Part shown: in pieces, positions 9,514-21,444 of the stretch
How positions within the stretch are numbered: the stretch's first letter is position 1
Layout of the letters: every line of letters starts with the position of its first letter
From: Actinernus sp. WN-2022
Taxonomy: Eukaryota; Cnidaria; Anthozoa; Actiniaria; Actinernidae
DNA: 64,000 bases
Reading direction: 5' to 3'
NCBI GenBank assembly: GCA_030867875.1
Contig: JAOWCC010000044.1
Coordinates: forward strand, 2,326,501-2,390,500
Notes under the pieces: model-generated
The model's database searches: none
Told to the model about the DNA's origin: nothing
Seen by the model: only the letters and a program-made list of their open reading frames with translations
Made by a program: the position numbers and the translations under genes

Positions 9514-12500
9514 AGAAATCAAGCTGGAAACAGCCCTGCAATGGAGTTTATGGGTTTTCAACAATGCATGGAATTCTTGATTGGATATGGGATTCTGATC
9601 ACAACATTTATATCAGATAGGCATGTCACGATTGCATGTCATATGAGGAAAGTTCTGACAAACATAGTGCATTATTTTGACATATGGCATCTGAAGAAAA
9701 GTAAGTCAGAGTATTTGTTTGGTAATCCCTTTATGTAGGACGACACAAATTTTTACCAAAAATACAATAGAATACAACACAATACAATTCAATACAACAA
9801 TAGAACGCAACACAATACAATACAATAGAATACAATTTGGTAGCAATTCGTGTCGTCCTACATGAAGGGATGGCCATTTGTTTGCTAAAGAACCATTCAG
9901 TTTTACTTTAAGAGGGGGCATACATTTGGCTGGTAGTGGTCCCCCTATTGTGTACATAAAATTCTGTAAAATGCTTCTAGGTGTCAGCAAGACTGCTACA
10001 AATAATGCCTGTCAGGCAGAATTCAACAGATGTACATTGTATTTCATTCTGGATATCATTTATGAATTCAGACAAAACTAAATTATCTTTATTAGCACCT
10101 GGTAAATCTTAAATTTAAAGGGTGTTTTAGTAGATTGGATTATGTAAGAGTCGATTCCTAGAAAAGCTATACCCAGAATATTTTATCAACAGAAATCCGA
10201 AAAGTATTATCAGGCATAGCAAGAGAAAAAGGATGTGAAATCATTCAGGGATGGATTAAATCCTGTGAGAGACATTTATATTGGAGTGCCACCTCAACCT
10301 TCAATGGAAATGGAATGGTAATCTGGGCAAAATTCAAGGCATTCTTGAGTCATGTCATCAATAAACATGAAAACCTAGATGACCCATTGTTCAACAAATG
10401 TGCCCATGGGGAGATTCAACCAAGAATGTGGCTCCAGACAGGTAATAATTTTACAATCTACACTTTGTAAATTTGACTCAACAAGTTTTAATCATTGGTC
10501 TGTGTCATGATGTGTGTTCGAGTCTGCTGTGCATTACCCTGAAACCCAACCTAAAAATAATAGAAATAAAAGTGATGTCCAGTATTTAATAGCCCAGGGC
10601 TGGTGATTTTATTTTATTTTTCTTATAATAATTATGAAACCCTTTGATAGATCATTAATTTCAGGCTAGCTCTTCACAGCTGTGCTAGTACTGAACACAA
10701 ATAATAGCAAGCCCAAAGGGCATTTTTTAAAGCTGCATTTTGAATACATATAAGAACATGGTTGACTTTTATCTCAGTCAACATAGTGAACAGTGTATCA
10801 GAAGAGTTTACTCTATTCTCTATAACTGGCTTATCAATAAAATTGTTTCATTGTTTTCATTATAGGAACTACAGCTTATGAGCAACTGACCAAAGCCCTT
10901 ACCAATGAGAGACTTAAGAAGGGAATCCAGCAGGCTTCCCCACTTGCACAAACCAGCTGTTTGGAGGGGTTTCACTCACTTCTTAATCAATTCGCCCCCA
11001 AATTAGTAGCATATTCTTATGTTGGAATGTATTGTAGGTATGACGTAGGGTTCAGTTCCCTAATTGTAGCACTGGCTTTTTTTTCATGTCACAGTTTATT
11101 CTTCCAACTCAATTACAGTGGAACCTCGATTTAACGAACCTCTATATAACTACATGTAAGTCCTCGGTACTATAACAAACGATATTCTTCAGCCCGGCAA
11201 AATTACAAGTAAAATGTATGTAACAGAACCTCAATATAACGAAATCCTCGTTATAACGAACACAATCCGGCAGCCCAAACGTAAAATCTACCCCGATATA
11301 ACGAATAAACGTCAACATGCGACAAAAGATGAATGCGGAGCAGACCAAAAGCGATGAAAATCCTTCAATCCTATAACAAGAGAACAACCTCTCAGTCAAC
11401 AGCTCATTAGATGTGTATATACAGTACCGGCAGAGACTGGCACTATCGAGACATCTACAGATCCGCTTTATCCTCTTTGTTTCTTATTAGTTCTATTAAC
11501 TTCGTTACAAAACAATTATTAACTGTACCTCGATATAACGAACATTTTGGTTGTTTTTCCAAAAATTCTTTATAACGAGGTTTTCGATTTAACGAACCCT
11601 CGGTATAACGAACCAATTTCCCCAGTCCCTTGGCACTTCGTTAAATCGAGGTTCCACTGTAGTATGTACAGTAACTGAGGGGAAAAAATAACTGAGATCA
11701 AAATTGATTACAGCATTACAGTGTAGTTGCTAAAATTGTAAATGCCTCAAAAATCTTTTATACAGGTTCTACAAAAAATATTGTGTCTATGCACAACATT
11801 TTTATCTCTTATTTTAAATACAGTGATCTTTAAAATGCAGGCATATATTGGCTTCATTGCACTTCAACTACAACCTGCAAAGAGATGTCAAGTGTGGGGA
11901 GGCAGATGGTGCTGACAGAGTGAAAGTCAGCTACCCAAAATTCAAAAATGGAGAAGCCACAGTGAGGCATGTCAGGATAGTACAGAATTTTGGTAAGTTA
12001 TAATACTGTTCATGCATTGGCTCTGTTTAGGTTGCACAGGGCATATTAAGAAATTACTCAGAACCACTGGGTATGTTCATGTAGGATATTATGTTTGGTG
12101 TTTAAAAAAATGTGATGCATGTGAATTTCATTCTGTTTCTAACAGTTATCTTTCTCTGTGATTTTCAGATTATATTGAGGAGCTTTATCAGACATATTTG
12201 ACATCCAGTAAGAATGACCTTGCAGATGCTTCCCAACACTTGTCTGACATGTCACCAGAACCCATGAATTCAATGTTGGAAAAAGAAAGTAAGGCCGATG
12301 CAATAAAAAAGAAGGAGGAGAGAGATCGCATGGTTGTTACAGATGTCCCACCAACCACTCCAAGTATGAAATTGTTTTCTTTGTTTTGGTCACCCTTTAT
12401 GGATAAAGGAGTTTGCAGGATTACAATTTTCTTTATATTTCTTTTAGTACTTTTTCACATAGCATCAGATGTTGATGTTGTCTACATGTGTAGCCCTGGC

Positions 12501-12809
12501 AGAAAAAAAGATTGCATGCATGTTTTTTAACTGACTCTCTTGAATGGAACCTGAACCAATGTACTAAAATTTGGCATCTTGATCATGAACTGAGTTTTCT
12601 CAATTCAAGAACAATGGCTAGACAATTCAGATAATTTATGCATGAATTGGTTCCTGACTCATGCTTTTTCTTCTCCAGTATCTCAGGTTAGGGTGCAGAA
12701 ACCAAGAACGGAGTCAGGAACTAAAGCAAGACCCGTCTGTTCCTTATGCAAAAAGCCCATGAAGGGGCATAAAAATGTGCCTGATTGTCCAAGGAATAGG
12801 AAATGTTAG
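9514..12809 (+). CDS. 3' six exons of a DDE-transposase-like gene (family not named)
   Basis: Exons at 9514-9700, 10193-10441, 10866-11037, 11841-11992, 12169-12363 and 12679-12809 all have GT-AG borders and consistent phases, giving 299 residues before TAG at 12807. Motifs: GNSPAMEFMGF, SDRHVTIACHMRK, HYFDIWHLKK (exon 1), RHLYWSA and CAHGEIQPRMWL (exon 2), SPLAQTSCLEGFHSLLNQFAPK and SYVGMYCR (exon 3), RHILASLHFNYN (exon 4), then a basic tail with CSLCKKPMKGHKNVPDCP, a small zinc motif. This is the C-terminal part of a widespread, mostly unannotated animal protein family that looks transposase-derived (Asp of SDRH and Glu of LEGFH as candidate catalytic residues); Kolobok is possible. The 5' exons are absent or lie left of 5244. 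No stop or shift interrupts it, so it may still be constrained. Confidence 0.7.
9727..9869. mobile_element. Small MITE with about 34-bp inverted ends (intron 1)
   Basis: The ends CCCTTTATGTAGGACGACAC and the reverse complement of TGTCGTCCTACATGAAGGG match with two mismatches, and the similarity extends to TACCAAA. The centre is an ACAAT-type simple repeat. It lies in the intron following exon 1 of the transposase-like gene. Confidence 0.6.
9950..10045 (+). pseudogene. LINE ORF2 C-terminal fragment in intron
   Basis: Translates to KFCKMLLGVSKTATNNACQAEF, closely similar to KFCKILLGVGKQATNKACRAEL encoded at about 35971-36040 in the LINE remnant there. Only about 90 bp are recognisable. Confidence 0.55.
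11116..11659. mobile_element. Tigger/pogo-like MITE (544 bp, TA target)
   Basis: Starts TA-CAGTGGAACCTCGATTTAACG and ends with the inverted equivalent GAGGTTCCACTG-TA at 11659. Internal AT-rich segments repeat the CCTCGATATAACGAA theme many times in both orientations. The CAGTGGAACCTCG ends and TA duplication are typical of pogo/Tigger derivatives. It has no coding capacity and lies in intron 3 of the transposase-like gene. Confidence 0.8.
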
Positions 12810-14895
12810 AAACGTTACAGTTCACTTTGTCACTCAGCAGGAACTCAGCATTTAGAAACATCTCTTTTAATGAGCTTTTCCTTGCTAAGTACATGTACTT
12901 TTTCTCAGTGAAGAAATCTAATTGTGCAAAATTGGAGTGCCATCTTCATTTGTTTTTATGTGACTGTTTATTATAAATTCTAGGGAACTTTTACAGCTAC
13001 TGGTATGTACACGTAACAAGATTCTGACTCTGTTATACAAGGTTTCTGACATTATTGTAACAAATAGCGAGATGAATTACATTTTTGGAAGCAGGGACAA
13101 TAGTGTAAATGGCCCTCCAGTTTGGATTGGTTTCTACAACACTGCCTGTATAGGAGGATCTTTGTTTGTATTTGCCTACTAATGCTTAGCATGAATGTAT
13201 GTTTGGCATAAATGACACAACAATTTACAAACAATGGCTGCCATCAATCGAAGGAGCATGGCAAACTTAGTAATCACTGAGCATTTGAGCATGATAAGGA
13301 ATGTATGGCAACAGGTGTGGAAACGTTTGCCACACAGTTCTTTGCTAATTTTACCGTTTTGGAAAATCCATTTCTCCAAGAATATTCAACAAATCAAGCT
13401 AATATTTTCGTTTATTACTAAGTGTGACATGCACATTCATTTTATGGTGTCCATTTGTAGTTTGTTGTTTATAAAATTTATAAATACTAACGAAGCAAAA
13501 TGTAAACAATAACATCAGCAAAGATAACCCTATTGGTCTGATAATGTCAAAAGTTGATAAACCATGTGTGTTGAATTTGATTTTTATCACTTGCATTGTT
13601 TGATAACAAACGTTTTGTAATGTGAAATGACTAATGATGTAACTAAAGTGAATATACATGTATTACATTCAGAATGCCATTGTAAGAGTTAGCAATTGGA
13701 GCCTGGGTTGTCAAGTTGAAATTTAAACAGGATGCAGGCAACACAACATAAAAAGAAAATACAATCGGGAAACGAGAGTTGGCTACTTTTAGCCTGATAG
13801 CGAGCAGAAATCTGCTGGTCACTGGCTTCTTCTGACAACCATGGTTTGTATTGTGGCCATGTAATGTGCTGTTTTAATAATATGATTATCAATGAAACGC
13901 CAGACTTTACATACATATATGTATTGATGCATTTTTCATGAGTTATTGAACAGACTTAAGTTCAAAACTGATGTCTTCATGTGTGCACTTTTTTTGCAAA
14001 ACATAAAAAGTGGTATTTCATTGTTAATTATACATGTATTTAAAAAAAGCTGTAAACCCCAAGTCTCACAATGTCATTATGGTGATTATTGAGGTAAGTG
14101 TGACTGAATTTGCTTATGGGAGCACTAATACACCAGTCATTTGGAACCCCCTCCCTCTTGGGCACAGCAGGACAAGGTGGGGACTTTCACTTCATAGTTG
14201 TCACCCTTTCATTCTCTGTTTTTGATAATAAAATTCTATAATTACATTTTTAACTCATGGATGTATAAAGTGCAGGAAGGAGTTCTTCAAGTTATTGAAA
14301 ATGGATATTTGTCCACATTTTCTGCTCATGGTCTGAAAGTGTGTATATTAATTTCAAATTAAAATAGCCTGGGAACTATAGGTCATGTTCTCAAGAAGCT
14401 TAGCTTGTTAGGAATTAATTTCAGGGATAATGCCATTCATTTTTGGCCAGGGAGTAAAAAAAGTGTATTTGCATTTGGTGGGGCAGAAACAGGGTTTCAC
14501 TTGACTGGTGTACAACCCAAGCTATTCTACTGTAGATTGTCAAATATAAGAAACCTCCCCAATATTAGGCCTCGTCTTGATCAAATCCTGTAAATTCTTC
14601 TTCTGCTTGTGCTGAAAATACACTTCGAATGGTTGTATAAGCACATGCAGGCAAGGGAATCCTCTTATTTCCAAGAAATCCGTAAACTAATCTGGAGAAC
14701 TCCCGATATGAAATACTGCGTAAGAACCTGCAGATGTGGTGTAAAAAAAAATAATGTCACTTACTGAACAGTTATTTACACATTTCTATTCAGTTTGCAC
14801 ACACTGCTTAGCGTTTCACACCAACAGAAGTCCAACTGTGGTACTTGAGCTTCTAAGACAAGCCCATCGCCCATTTAGTGATTAGTATTCTTTTC

Positions 14896-14896
<1 letters not shown>
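12810..14896. other. No gene recognised
   Basis: AT-rich sequence following the transposase-like gene. Short open frames on both strands (for example at 13234-13512 and 13399-13659) overlap each other and show no motif or codon pattern that I recognise. No long repeat stands out. Confidence 0.6.

Positions 14897-14940
<44 letters not shown>
14897..14940. repeat. (AAT)n microsatellite
   Basis: About fifteen uninterrupted AAT units, followed at 14978-15001 by a TTAATTAATTAAATAATTAA tract. Confidence 0.95.
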
Positions 14941-15023
14941 TCCTAACGATAATCATAGAAATAATACAATCATTAAATAATTAATTAATTAAATAATTAA
15001 TGTTCGGTATCTAGCGCCTAGTT

Positions 15024-15455
15024 CATGGCATAAAAACCAGCCTATCTTATGTAATTTCGCTCAGCTAGATGAAATTTTTGCGTAATTACTCGCGCAAATG
15101 AAGTTCAGGGGGGGTTAAGGCGTTTTTTCTCGCTTTTTGCTTGGCCGAGCGGGGCCTGGGCAACTGGTTAACGTCAATTCTGTATTTCGGTGTTGAACGT
15201 GAAAATTTAAAAACCGATCAGTTTTGTCATGAATGACATTCCCGAGACCTTTAGCTAACACGAATGGGTATACTATTTCCAGGGGGAGTGGGGTAGGGAA
15301 TAATTGTAATTTTTAGCTTGGAGGTGTTAATGTTTGGTATGTTACGCTGTGTTAATGTGAATTAAAACTAGCCTATCGTATGTAATTTCATCCAACTAGA
15401 TTAAAAATTTGATGTAATATTCGCGCAAATGAAATCCAGGGGGGGTTAAGCCATT
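15024..15455. repeat. Diverged direct repeat of about 100 bp
   Basis: The block at 15024-15125 (AGCCTATCTTATGTAATTTC ... CGCGCAAATGAAGTTCAGGG) recurs with about 15-20% changes at 15356-15450. The spacing is about 332 bp, so the intervening DNA may be part of an older duplication. Confidence 0.7.
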
Positions 15456-15660
15456 TTGAAATTTTATTTTGGCTGTCATTTCTCCCCCTGAACATCATTG
15501 TTAACCAAATAAAGAAGACCCCCTGCAGTTTTCTATGGGTAACATTTTGGTGAAAACCCCATGTCTCTACGATGTTCCTTTCTACCCGTAAAAATCCATC
15601 GCCCTTTCCGTTTTGGCCGCAAAGCATGCTGGGACAGTTTCATTGGCTATTTCCGAGTCC

Positions 15661-16020
15661 AGAACTGGATGAAATAACGTTGCAGCGTTAAAATCTTAGT
15701 TTGGGTAGTAAACACGACGAACACAACCTATTGCTTGGAAATTTGGCGTAAAATATGCGAACCGTGCAAAACTGATGGGGGAGGGGTGAAAAATCCTATG
15801 CATTTCCTGTTAATAATGGAACCCTCCCCCATTAGAAGTGGCTAGAATGAAGTTGCAGCTTCAAAATCTTAGTTTGGGTAGTAAACACGACGAACACAAC
15901 ATATTGGTTGCAAATTTGGGGTAAAATATGCGAACCGTGCAAAACTGATGGGGGAGGGGTGAAAAATCCTATGCATTTCCTGTTAATAACGGTACTCTCC
16001 CCATTAGAACTGGCTTAAAC
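15661..16020. repeat. 173-bp tandem repeat, about 2.1 copies
   Basis: AGAACTGG-type starts recur at 15661, 15834 and 16007, with the inner segment TTAGTTTGGGTAGTAAACAC...GATGGGGGAGGGGTG nearly identical between copies. No coding frame is shared. Confidence 0.8.
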
Positions 16021-16458
16021 ATGAAATCATATCGGATTGATAGTAAACAAATAAATACGCACTCGATTACTTACCACTAATTATACCGAATCCTACAACT
16101 TTAAAAATATCATGAGCTTGACAAAATGTCCTCCAAGCTGTGGTTATAGTAGTTGTGGTATTTATACCCTTATTCTTCATTTTTATAAATTAAGCAATAC
16201 AATTTTGGTAATTCAGGTGTATATTCACTACTGATTAAATGACACTTAACTTACAGACTTATTCTGAAGTGCAAGGTGCAGAATTGGATTTATCTGATTC
16301 TGAAACTGATGTAAGGTTTGAGTTGTGCGAACAGGTGCTGCTGTCTCTATATTTTTATCTTCAACAGGCTAAGGGAACTGCTGCCTGCCGCAGCCAAATC
16401 AATGCGAGAATATGAATGTGACTTTTGAAGCACACTTGTAGAGATAAGTCCTGCTACT

Positions 16459-16917
16459 TTGCCTCAGCAATGTCACTTTAATGCAAGCCGTTGCAGTGCA
16501 GTTTCTATGGTTTTCTGTAAACTAGAAACTAGCAAAGAAAGCCTCTCCCACCAACTTCAACTTCAAAAGTCATTACTTCCTCCTAGCAACCTTCTACCCT
16601 CCAATTATGATGATGCGTGTGCTCTCATACGGCCATTTCTTGTTGATACTGTAACATATCACTACTGTCCAAAAGACTGTATTCTGTTTCGTGATAGCAA
16701 CGCTTATAAATACATACAGCCACCTGACTTCTTGTGCCAAATGTAGTGCTGAGAGGTACAAGTCAAAGAATGAGCCAGCTAAGCACAAAGAATGAGATAC
16801 TATTCACTTTATTTATTTGCCACTTGGCCCTCGTTTTGCCAGGCTGTATGGTACAGCCTCTCTAGCACGAGTAGGTCTGAGGTCCGCCATCTTGGATTTT
16901 CATGAACTAGTGCCAAT
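16459..16917 (+). pseudogene. CACTA/EnSpm-type (TNP2-like) transposase fragment
   Basis: Three frame pieces read in order: SNYDDACALIRPFL...YHYCPKDCILFRDSNA (16600-16705), then after a one-base shift CSAERYKSKNEPAKHKE (16744-16794), then YLPLGPRFARLYGT-ASLARVGLRSAIL (16812-16890). In CACTA-type TNP2 proteins the CPKDC-LFR finger is followed by a C-x-x-C pair and then a Y-PL-PR-x-R-x-Y/F-x-T segment, so the order fits. Frameshifts and stops (TGA at 16795) show it is dead. It is related in type to the larger minus-strand pseudogene at 42.3-45.4 kb but covers a different part of the protein. Confidence 0.6.
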
Positions 16918-17125
16918 CTCCCACGTGTAAAATTGCGAAGGATTCCTGGTTGTTTAGATGCATGCTTTGACAAGCGCTGCGAATCAGCATGTTTTGGAAG
17001 GTAAATAAGCTTAATCACGTTTAAATATTCACGAAATTCTAATATATTAGGTCTAGGGTGGGTCTTGAAGAGTTTTTGCTTTAATTCTTTCAAATTGCGT
17101 GTTTTTTTTCAATGCTTATGCTTAA

Positions 17126-18355
17126 GGACGGTGCCTACTATTGTCAGCGCGCACGCCGTTCTGCGCATCTTGTGTCCCGCGGGTCATCCCGCGAGACATG
17201 CCATTTGCAGAACTATTTTGAAAAAGCTGTGTTAATTGTGTAATTTTACAGACAGAAAGATGAAGGATTTTAAAATACGGTCGAAAGATATGCTTGAGAA
17301 ATGAACGATTTGGGAAATCTTTAAATTCCACTACACAGCCACGAAAGACAATTTTCAGCTGAAATGGTATTAAAACAGCCGACCATTTCAATGATTTATC
17401 GTGGGAAGATGGTCGAAGAATCGTAGATTTAGGAGATTTACCCGACCAATTGAATGAAGGTTGTTTGGACTGCCATGAATCGCTGCTGTCTTTTCGCCCA
17501 GCGCCTTGTGCTTTAGGCCTGTCGATGCTTTCGAGTTTCGTCAGTTTCTCCAAACATGGACTCGGCCGAGTATAAACAATGTGTGAATACGGTCAAATAA
17601 GCTTTGTGAAAACGGGTAAACCTCTTGGAAATCCAAAGAAGAATGAAGAAGGAAGGACTGTATGGGGTTTGAGTACAAAGGAAGCAGTAACAGCTTTGAT
17701 TTTCAATCAAGAAAGTCGAAAGACGGAACTGACTCTTTTCCCCACCGCCATCTTGAAAATCTCCCAGAATGCAATAAAAGAAACCAATTTTCAGACTTAC
17801 TAGGGAGGCCTTGGTAAAAAAATTCAATTTTTGAAAATAAAATTAGCGATAAAGAGGCTTACCGTCCACATAACTTTTTAAAACGCGTGGATACCCCCAT
17901 TTTTTCTTTTTGTAATCTATAATATAGAAGCTAAACAACGTTTACATATATTTTTTGTCTTTATAAAATTGAAACTTGATGTCCATTTCGGCAAAAAATA
18001 TGTGCGTGTTCATGGTCACTAATGAGGCTTACAAAGCAAAATTTGTACAAAAAATGATAATCATTGTAAGATAAATAGTTTGATTGGCATCCTTTGTGAA
18101 GAACGCTATGTCTAACGTTTTTTTGTCCTAATATTTTGCCAGATAACCCAAAATATTAATCGAATTAAAAATAGTTTCTCGGACAAAGAAAATTGCTGAG
18201 TCAGCACTTTTTTCGATTTTCATCCTTAATTATCTCTCTTAAACGTATGGGTACCCCATAAAAAAAATTCTGATTTCAAAAGCTCCTTAGGGGGTTCAAA
18301 CAATCCATATAGATTTTTAGAAAACAAATTTGTTTGCAATTAGTAGGCACCGTCC
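17126..18355. mobile_element. TTAA-bounded non-autonomous transposon (1.23 kb)
   Basis: Both ends carry inverted GGACGGTGCCTACTA and both are directly flanked by TTAA (17122-17125 and 18356-18359). TTAA duplication points to the Kolobok or piggyBac groups. The ends lack the CCC start of piggyBac, so Kolobok is the better guess. Open frames inside (minus 17122-17553 and 17513-17827) overlap and run into the terminal repeat, so they are not credited as genes. Confidence 0.75.
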
Positions 18356-18483
18356 TTAAATTGCTATATTACACAATCGGATGCGATTTGAACCTGATTG
18401 TAATATATGCACCGTCGCATAATAAAAGCTTCATACAGGTTCGTGATATGTAAATATATGTTAATGTTGGGTCTCCTTTCTAG

Positions 18484-18565
18484 GTGTTCCCGTAGATAAG
18501 CCGCACCCCCGATTTTGAACGAATATTTTGGGTGAAAAGGTACAGCTTATCTACGGGTGTTTATG
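18484..18565. repeat. Short fold-back with CCCGTAGATAAGC arms
   Basis: CCCGTAGATAAGCCGCACC near 18489 is mirrored by GGTACAGCTTATCTACGGG near 18539. A small MITE or a hairpin; no target duplication was identified. Confidence 0.55.
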
Positions 18566-19182
18566 GTGTATTATTGCATAAGAGCCAGTGGCAGTACATG
18601 GATCGACACATGTCATTCAGTCAGAATACAAACAGCATGTACATTTACTGTGTATTAGTTATGAGGACATGCTGTGGAAGTGAGTGAGGACTATAATATA
18701 CATGTATGATCAGGATGGATTTCTAGAGGGCTTCATAAGTGGGTAGCTTAACAGTGTAGGGGTCAGAGAACTGATGTATTTTCTCACAAAACTGATGGAC
18801 TTGGAGTCATCTGATGTGCCCACAGCAGTAAATTGTGTTCGAGGAAGGAGAAATTACAAAATTGTTTTTCCACACGGATGAAACATGGGACCAAGAGTGT
18901 TTCCGTGGCAACATAATTAGCACAGTGATGTGTATTTTCCTTAGTACCACATATTTGCAAACTTTTCCTTGATTCGAAACGGTTTTCAAATCAGATCAAC
19001 TAAATTTTTGATTCGTAGACACGTTAATAAAGGTACACTGTATTTTTTTTAACAAAGAGGACCTCAAGGATTATTTCGAAACACAGAAACCATTGTTGAA
19101 ATGAATCTCGAGTGATCGTGATAACTCACTGTAATTACTTCAAAGTAACCGAACAAAAGAGCATTCAATGCAAATAATTCAG
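18566..19182. other. No gene recognised
   Basis: Between the fold-back and the RING-like gene promoter. AT-rich, with only short uninformative frames. Confidence 0.5.
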
Positions 19183-19189
19183 TATAAAA
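19183..19189 (+). promoter_or_regulatory. TATA box of the RING-like gene
   Basis: TATAAAA lies 35-41 bases upstream of the ATG at 19224, which would place a transcription start around 19213 and leave a very short 5' UTR. An octamer-like ATGCAAATAA lies just upstream at 19168-19177. Confidence 0.45.
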
Positions 19190-19223
19190 CGAAGGGACGT
19201 GAAACCCTTCTTCATTCGTCGTC

Positions 19224-19763
19224 ATGTCGAACCAAGGTAAGGTCCAAACTGTTTAATGATACACTATAAGATTGTGTGCAGTATCCTCACAGATATTCTC
19301 TTCTTGCATCCTATCTATACAGCCGTTAACTCTTGTGTACTATGCAAGTCGATACCAGAGCCGACCTTTACATTGAGTAACTGTGGGCACACATTCTGTG
19401 AGGGGTGTGTCCGCTTGGCCTTCGCCACAGGGCTTGGCCCTGTGGGGGCTTGCTGGTAAGTTTTCTACTTCATTTCGCTACAATGCATAAACGCAATACC
19501 ACACAACTATAACCCTTAGCGATATTCCCAATAACTTATCAATCGTATAAATCATTCTTGCAGGAAGGCAGGGGACGGGTGTGTCATAGTCCATGCGAAT
19601 AGCATGGACGCCAACGTTCTGGTGGCGGTCCACCGGGCCGCCGATATGGTGTTTAACAAGAACGTAAGATAAAATCAATGCAATGGTCACAGTAAGCGCA
19701 AAATACATTAACACCATACCTGTTATAAATTTCTAATCCGTCGTTCTTCTTCTTTTTCAGTGA
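19224..19763 (+). CDS. Small RING-finger-like protein, four exons
   Basis: Exon 1 is only 13 nt (19224-19236, ATG then donor GTAAGG). Exon 2 is 19323-19455, exon 3 is 19564-19663, and the stop TGA is the first codon of the next exon at 19761. All introns are GT-AG and phases agree, giving 82 aa. Residues 9-12 (CVLC), 25-30 (CGHTFC) and 33 (C) follow the RING pattern C-x2-C-x12-C-x-H-x2-C-x2-C. The last pair, usually C-P-x-C, is replaced by C48 and C55 with wider spacing, so zinc site 2 or E3 activity is doubtful. The remainder is short and unfamiliar. It could be a real micro-gene or the 5' part of a longer one using another splice. Confidence 0.5.
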
Positions 19764-21444
19764 CATGTTACACCACAAAATAACCGGTAAATCTTGTTCT
19801 TAATCTTAGAGTAAAAAACGTATCTCTTTCACTTTAGTCAGGATAAAGAAATAGCGTGATGCATGTTTGGTTTACATAGTTAGGAGCGATTCGACAGATA
19901 TTACCGACTTAACCGTAGCCATGAGTACCCTTCTTAGATATCATATATGCAGGGTTAGAAGAAAAAGAAAATTGAAGCTTAATGCCCAAATATCTCATTT
20001 CACCAGGAAGCCTACTTTGGCTCTGTGCCCTATTAGCACTAATCCTGGATTAAGTCTTAACCCATGGTTTTGGTTCTCTCGGTACAGAATAGAACACAAC
20101 ATAAATGTAGTTCTCGGCTCTAAAAATGGCAAAATGTACTAGCATTGTGCAGTATGTGTGTTCACAATTTGAGCATCAGTGGGAAATGTGCATATGATCT
20201 TTAGTGCAAGTCCCCTATTAATGTTTCTGAGCAATTATTTTCAAAATGTTAAACTTTCTACTAAAATTATACACATGGCTTTGTGGCTTTTTTTTATACT
20301 GAAAGTCATTTTCCATGCTGACCCTGTGATGAAGCTCTTAAAGAACTTTCCAATATTTTTTAAGAATGTAATTCACTTAGAATGCATTACATTTTGGTCT
20401 CAGTGAAACCAACACATGAAGAGATTCATATCAATCTACCAATGCCATTTAAAGAAATGTCTGAGAATTTTGTCTAACTTGGATTCAGCAGTGAAGATTT
20501 ATTTCTCTAAGATGTAATTTTATAAACAGAACTGAAAAAGATGCAATGGCACCATGTGTATAGTCTCAGTAAAATAATAATATATTGATAATTTGTTTCA
20601 GATAAACCTGCAGTGTCTTTAACTTTTTGTTCAAGCATTTTTTTAAAGTAAGTCAGCAATCTGATGATGAACATTCGACAAACGTCAGATTAAAATATCA
20701 GTTATTTTGAAATGTCCACCATAAACAAATTTGACGATGTGGATTATAGGTAAACAGTACTAGCAGCTATTAGTTGGCTAAGCAGATAATACAACTGTTT
20801 ATAAATCTGCAAAACAAAAGCACTGTGGGCGTTTGTGTAGTGTGTGCCACCATTGCAGATTTCTATAAATGTTAGGTTTAGGGGTACTGGTAATAAGAAA
20901 AATTAATGATAATTGAAAATGACTTTAATATATTTTAGGTTTCACCAATAATTAGTGTGTGGCTGTTAATGTTGTTTAGGGTTTGAGACTGGTATTACGA
21001 AAAGGTAATCATATAAATAATAATCTTCAAGAGATGATTATAAGGCAGATTATCATGCACATGATTTTGATGATTTAGTCTATTGTAATTCAATTTATAT
21101 TTGAAGAGAACTAGAGACTTAGATTGTAGTTTCATTGTCATGGTTATTTTTTTCTGCAGGTTTTTAGGTTAGGTTTGACTTGTGTCTAGATCTCATTTAG
21201 AGGATAACTGAGGGGAAGTGGCTCCCAAAAATAAACCAGGGTTAAAATTTAATGCCAACATACATGTATACGTAAATATACATAGATATAATTATCTGAA
21301 AGGAAATTGTGCAATTATGATAAGAAAAGATTCAAATAAAAAAGTGATAATGTTGAAAATGGTTGTCCTGTTGTTCACAGACATTTTTGCAAAAAAGGTT
21401 AGGAAATGTTGACAAAGTCTAATGTGTCCATGCAGATGATGTTC
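19764..21444. other. No gene recognised
   Basis: AT-rich, with small overlapping frames (for example 19867-20142 and 20179-20406) lacking motifs. It precedes the 65-bp minisatellite. Confidence 0.5.

Noticed and set aside
17122..17827. Minus-strand frames of 143 and 104 residues inside the TTAA element
   Set aside because: They overlap, one starts inside the terminal inverted repeat region, and neither resembles a Kolobok or piggyBac transposase.
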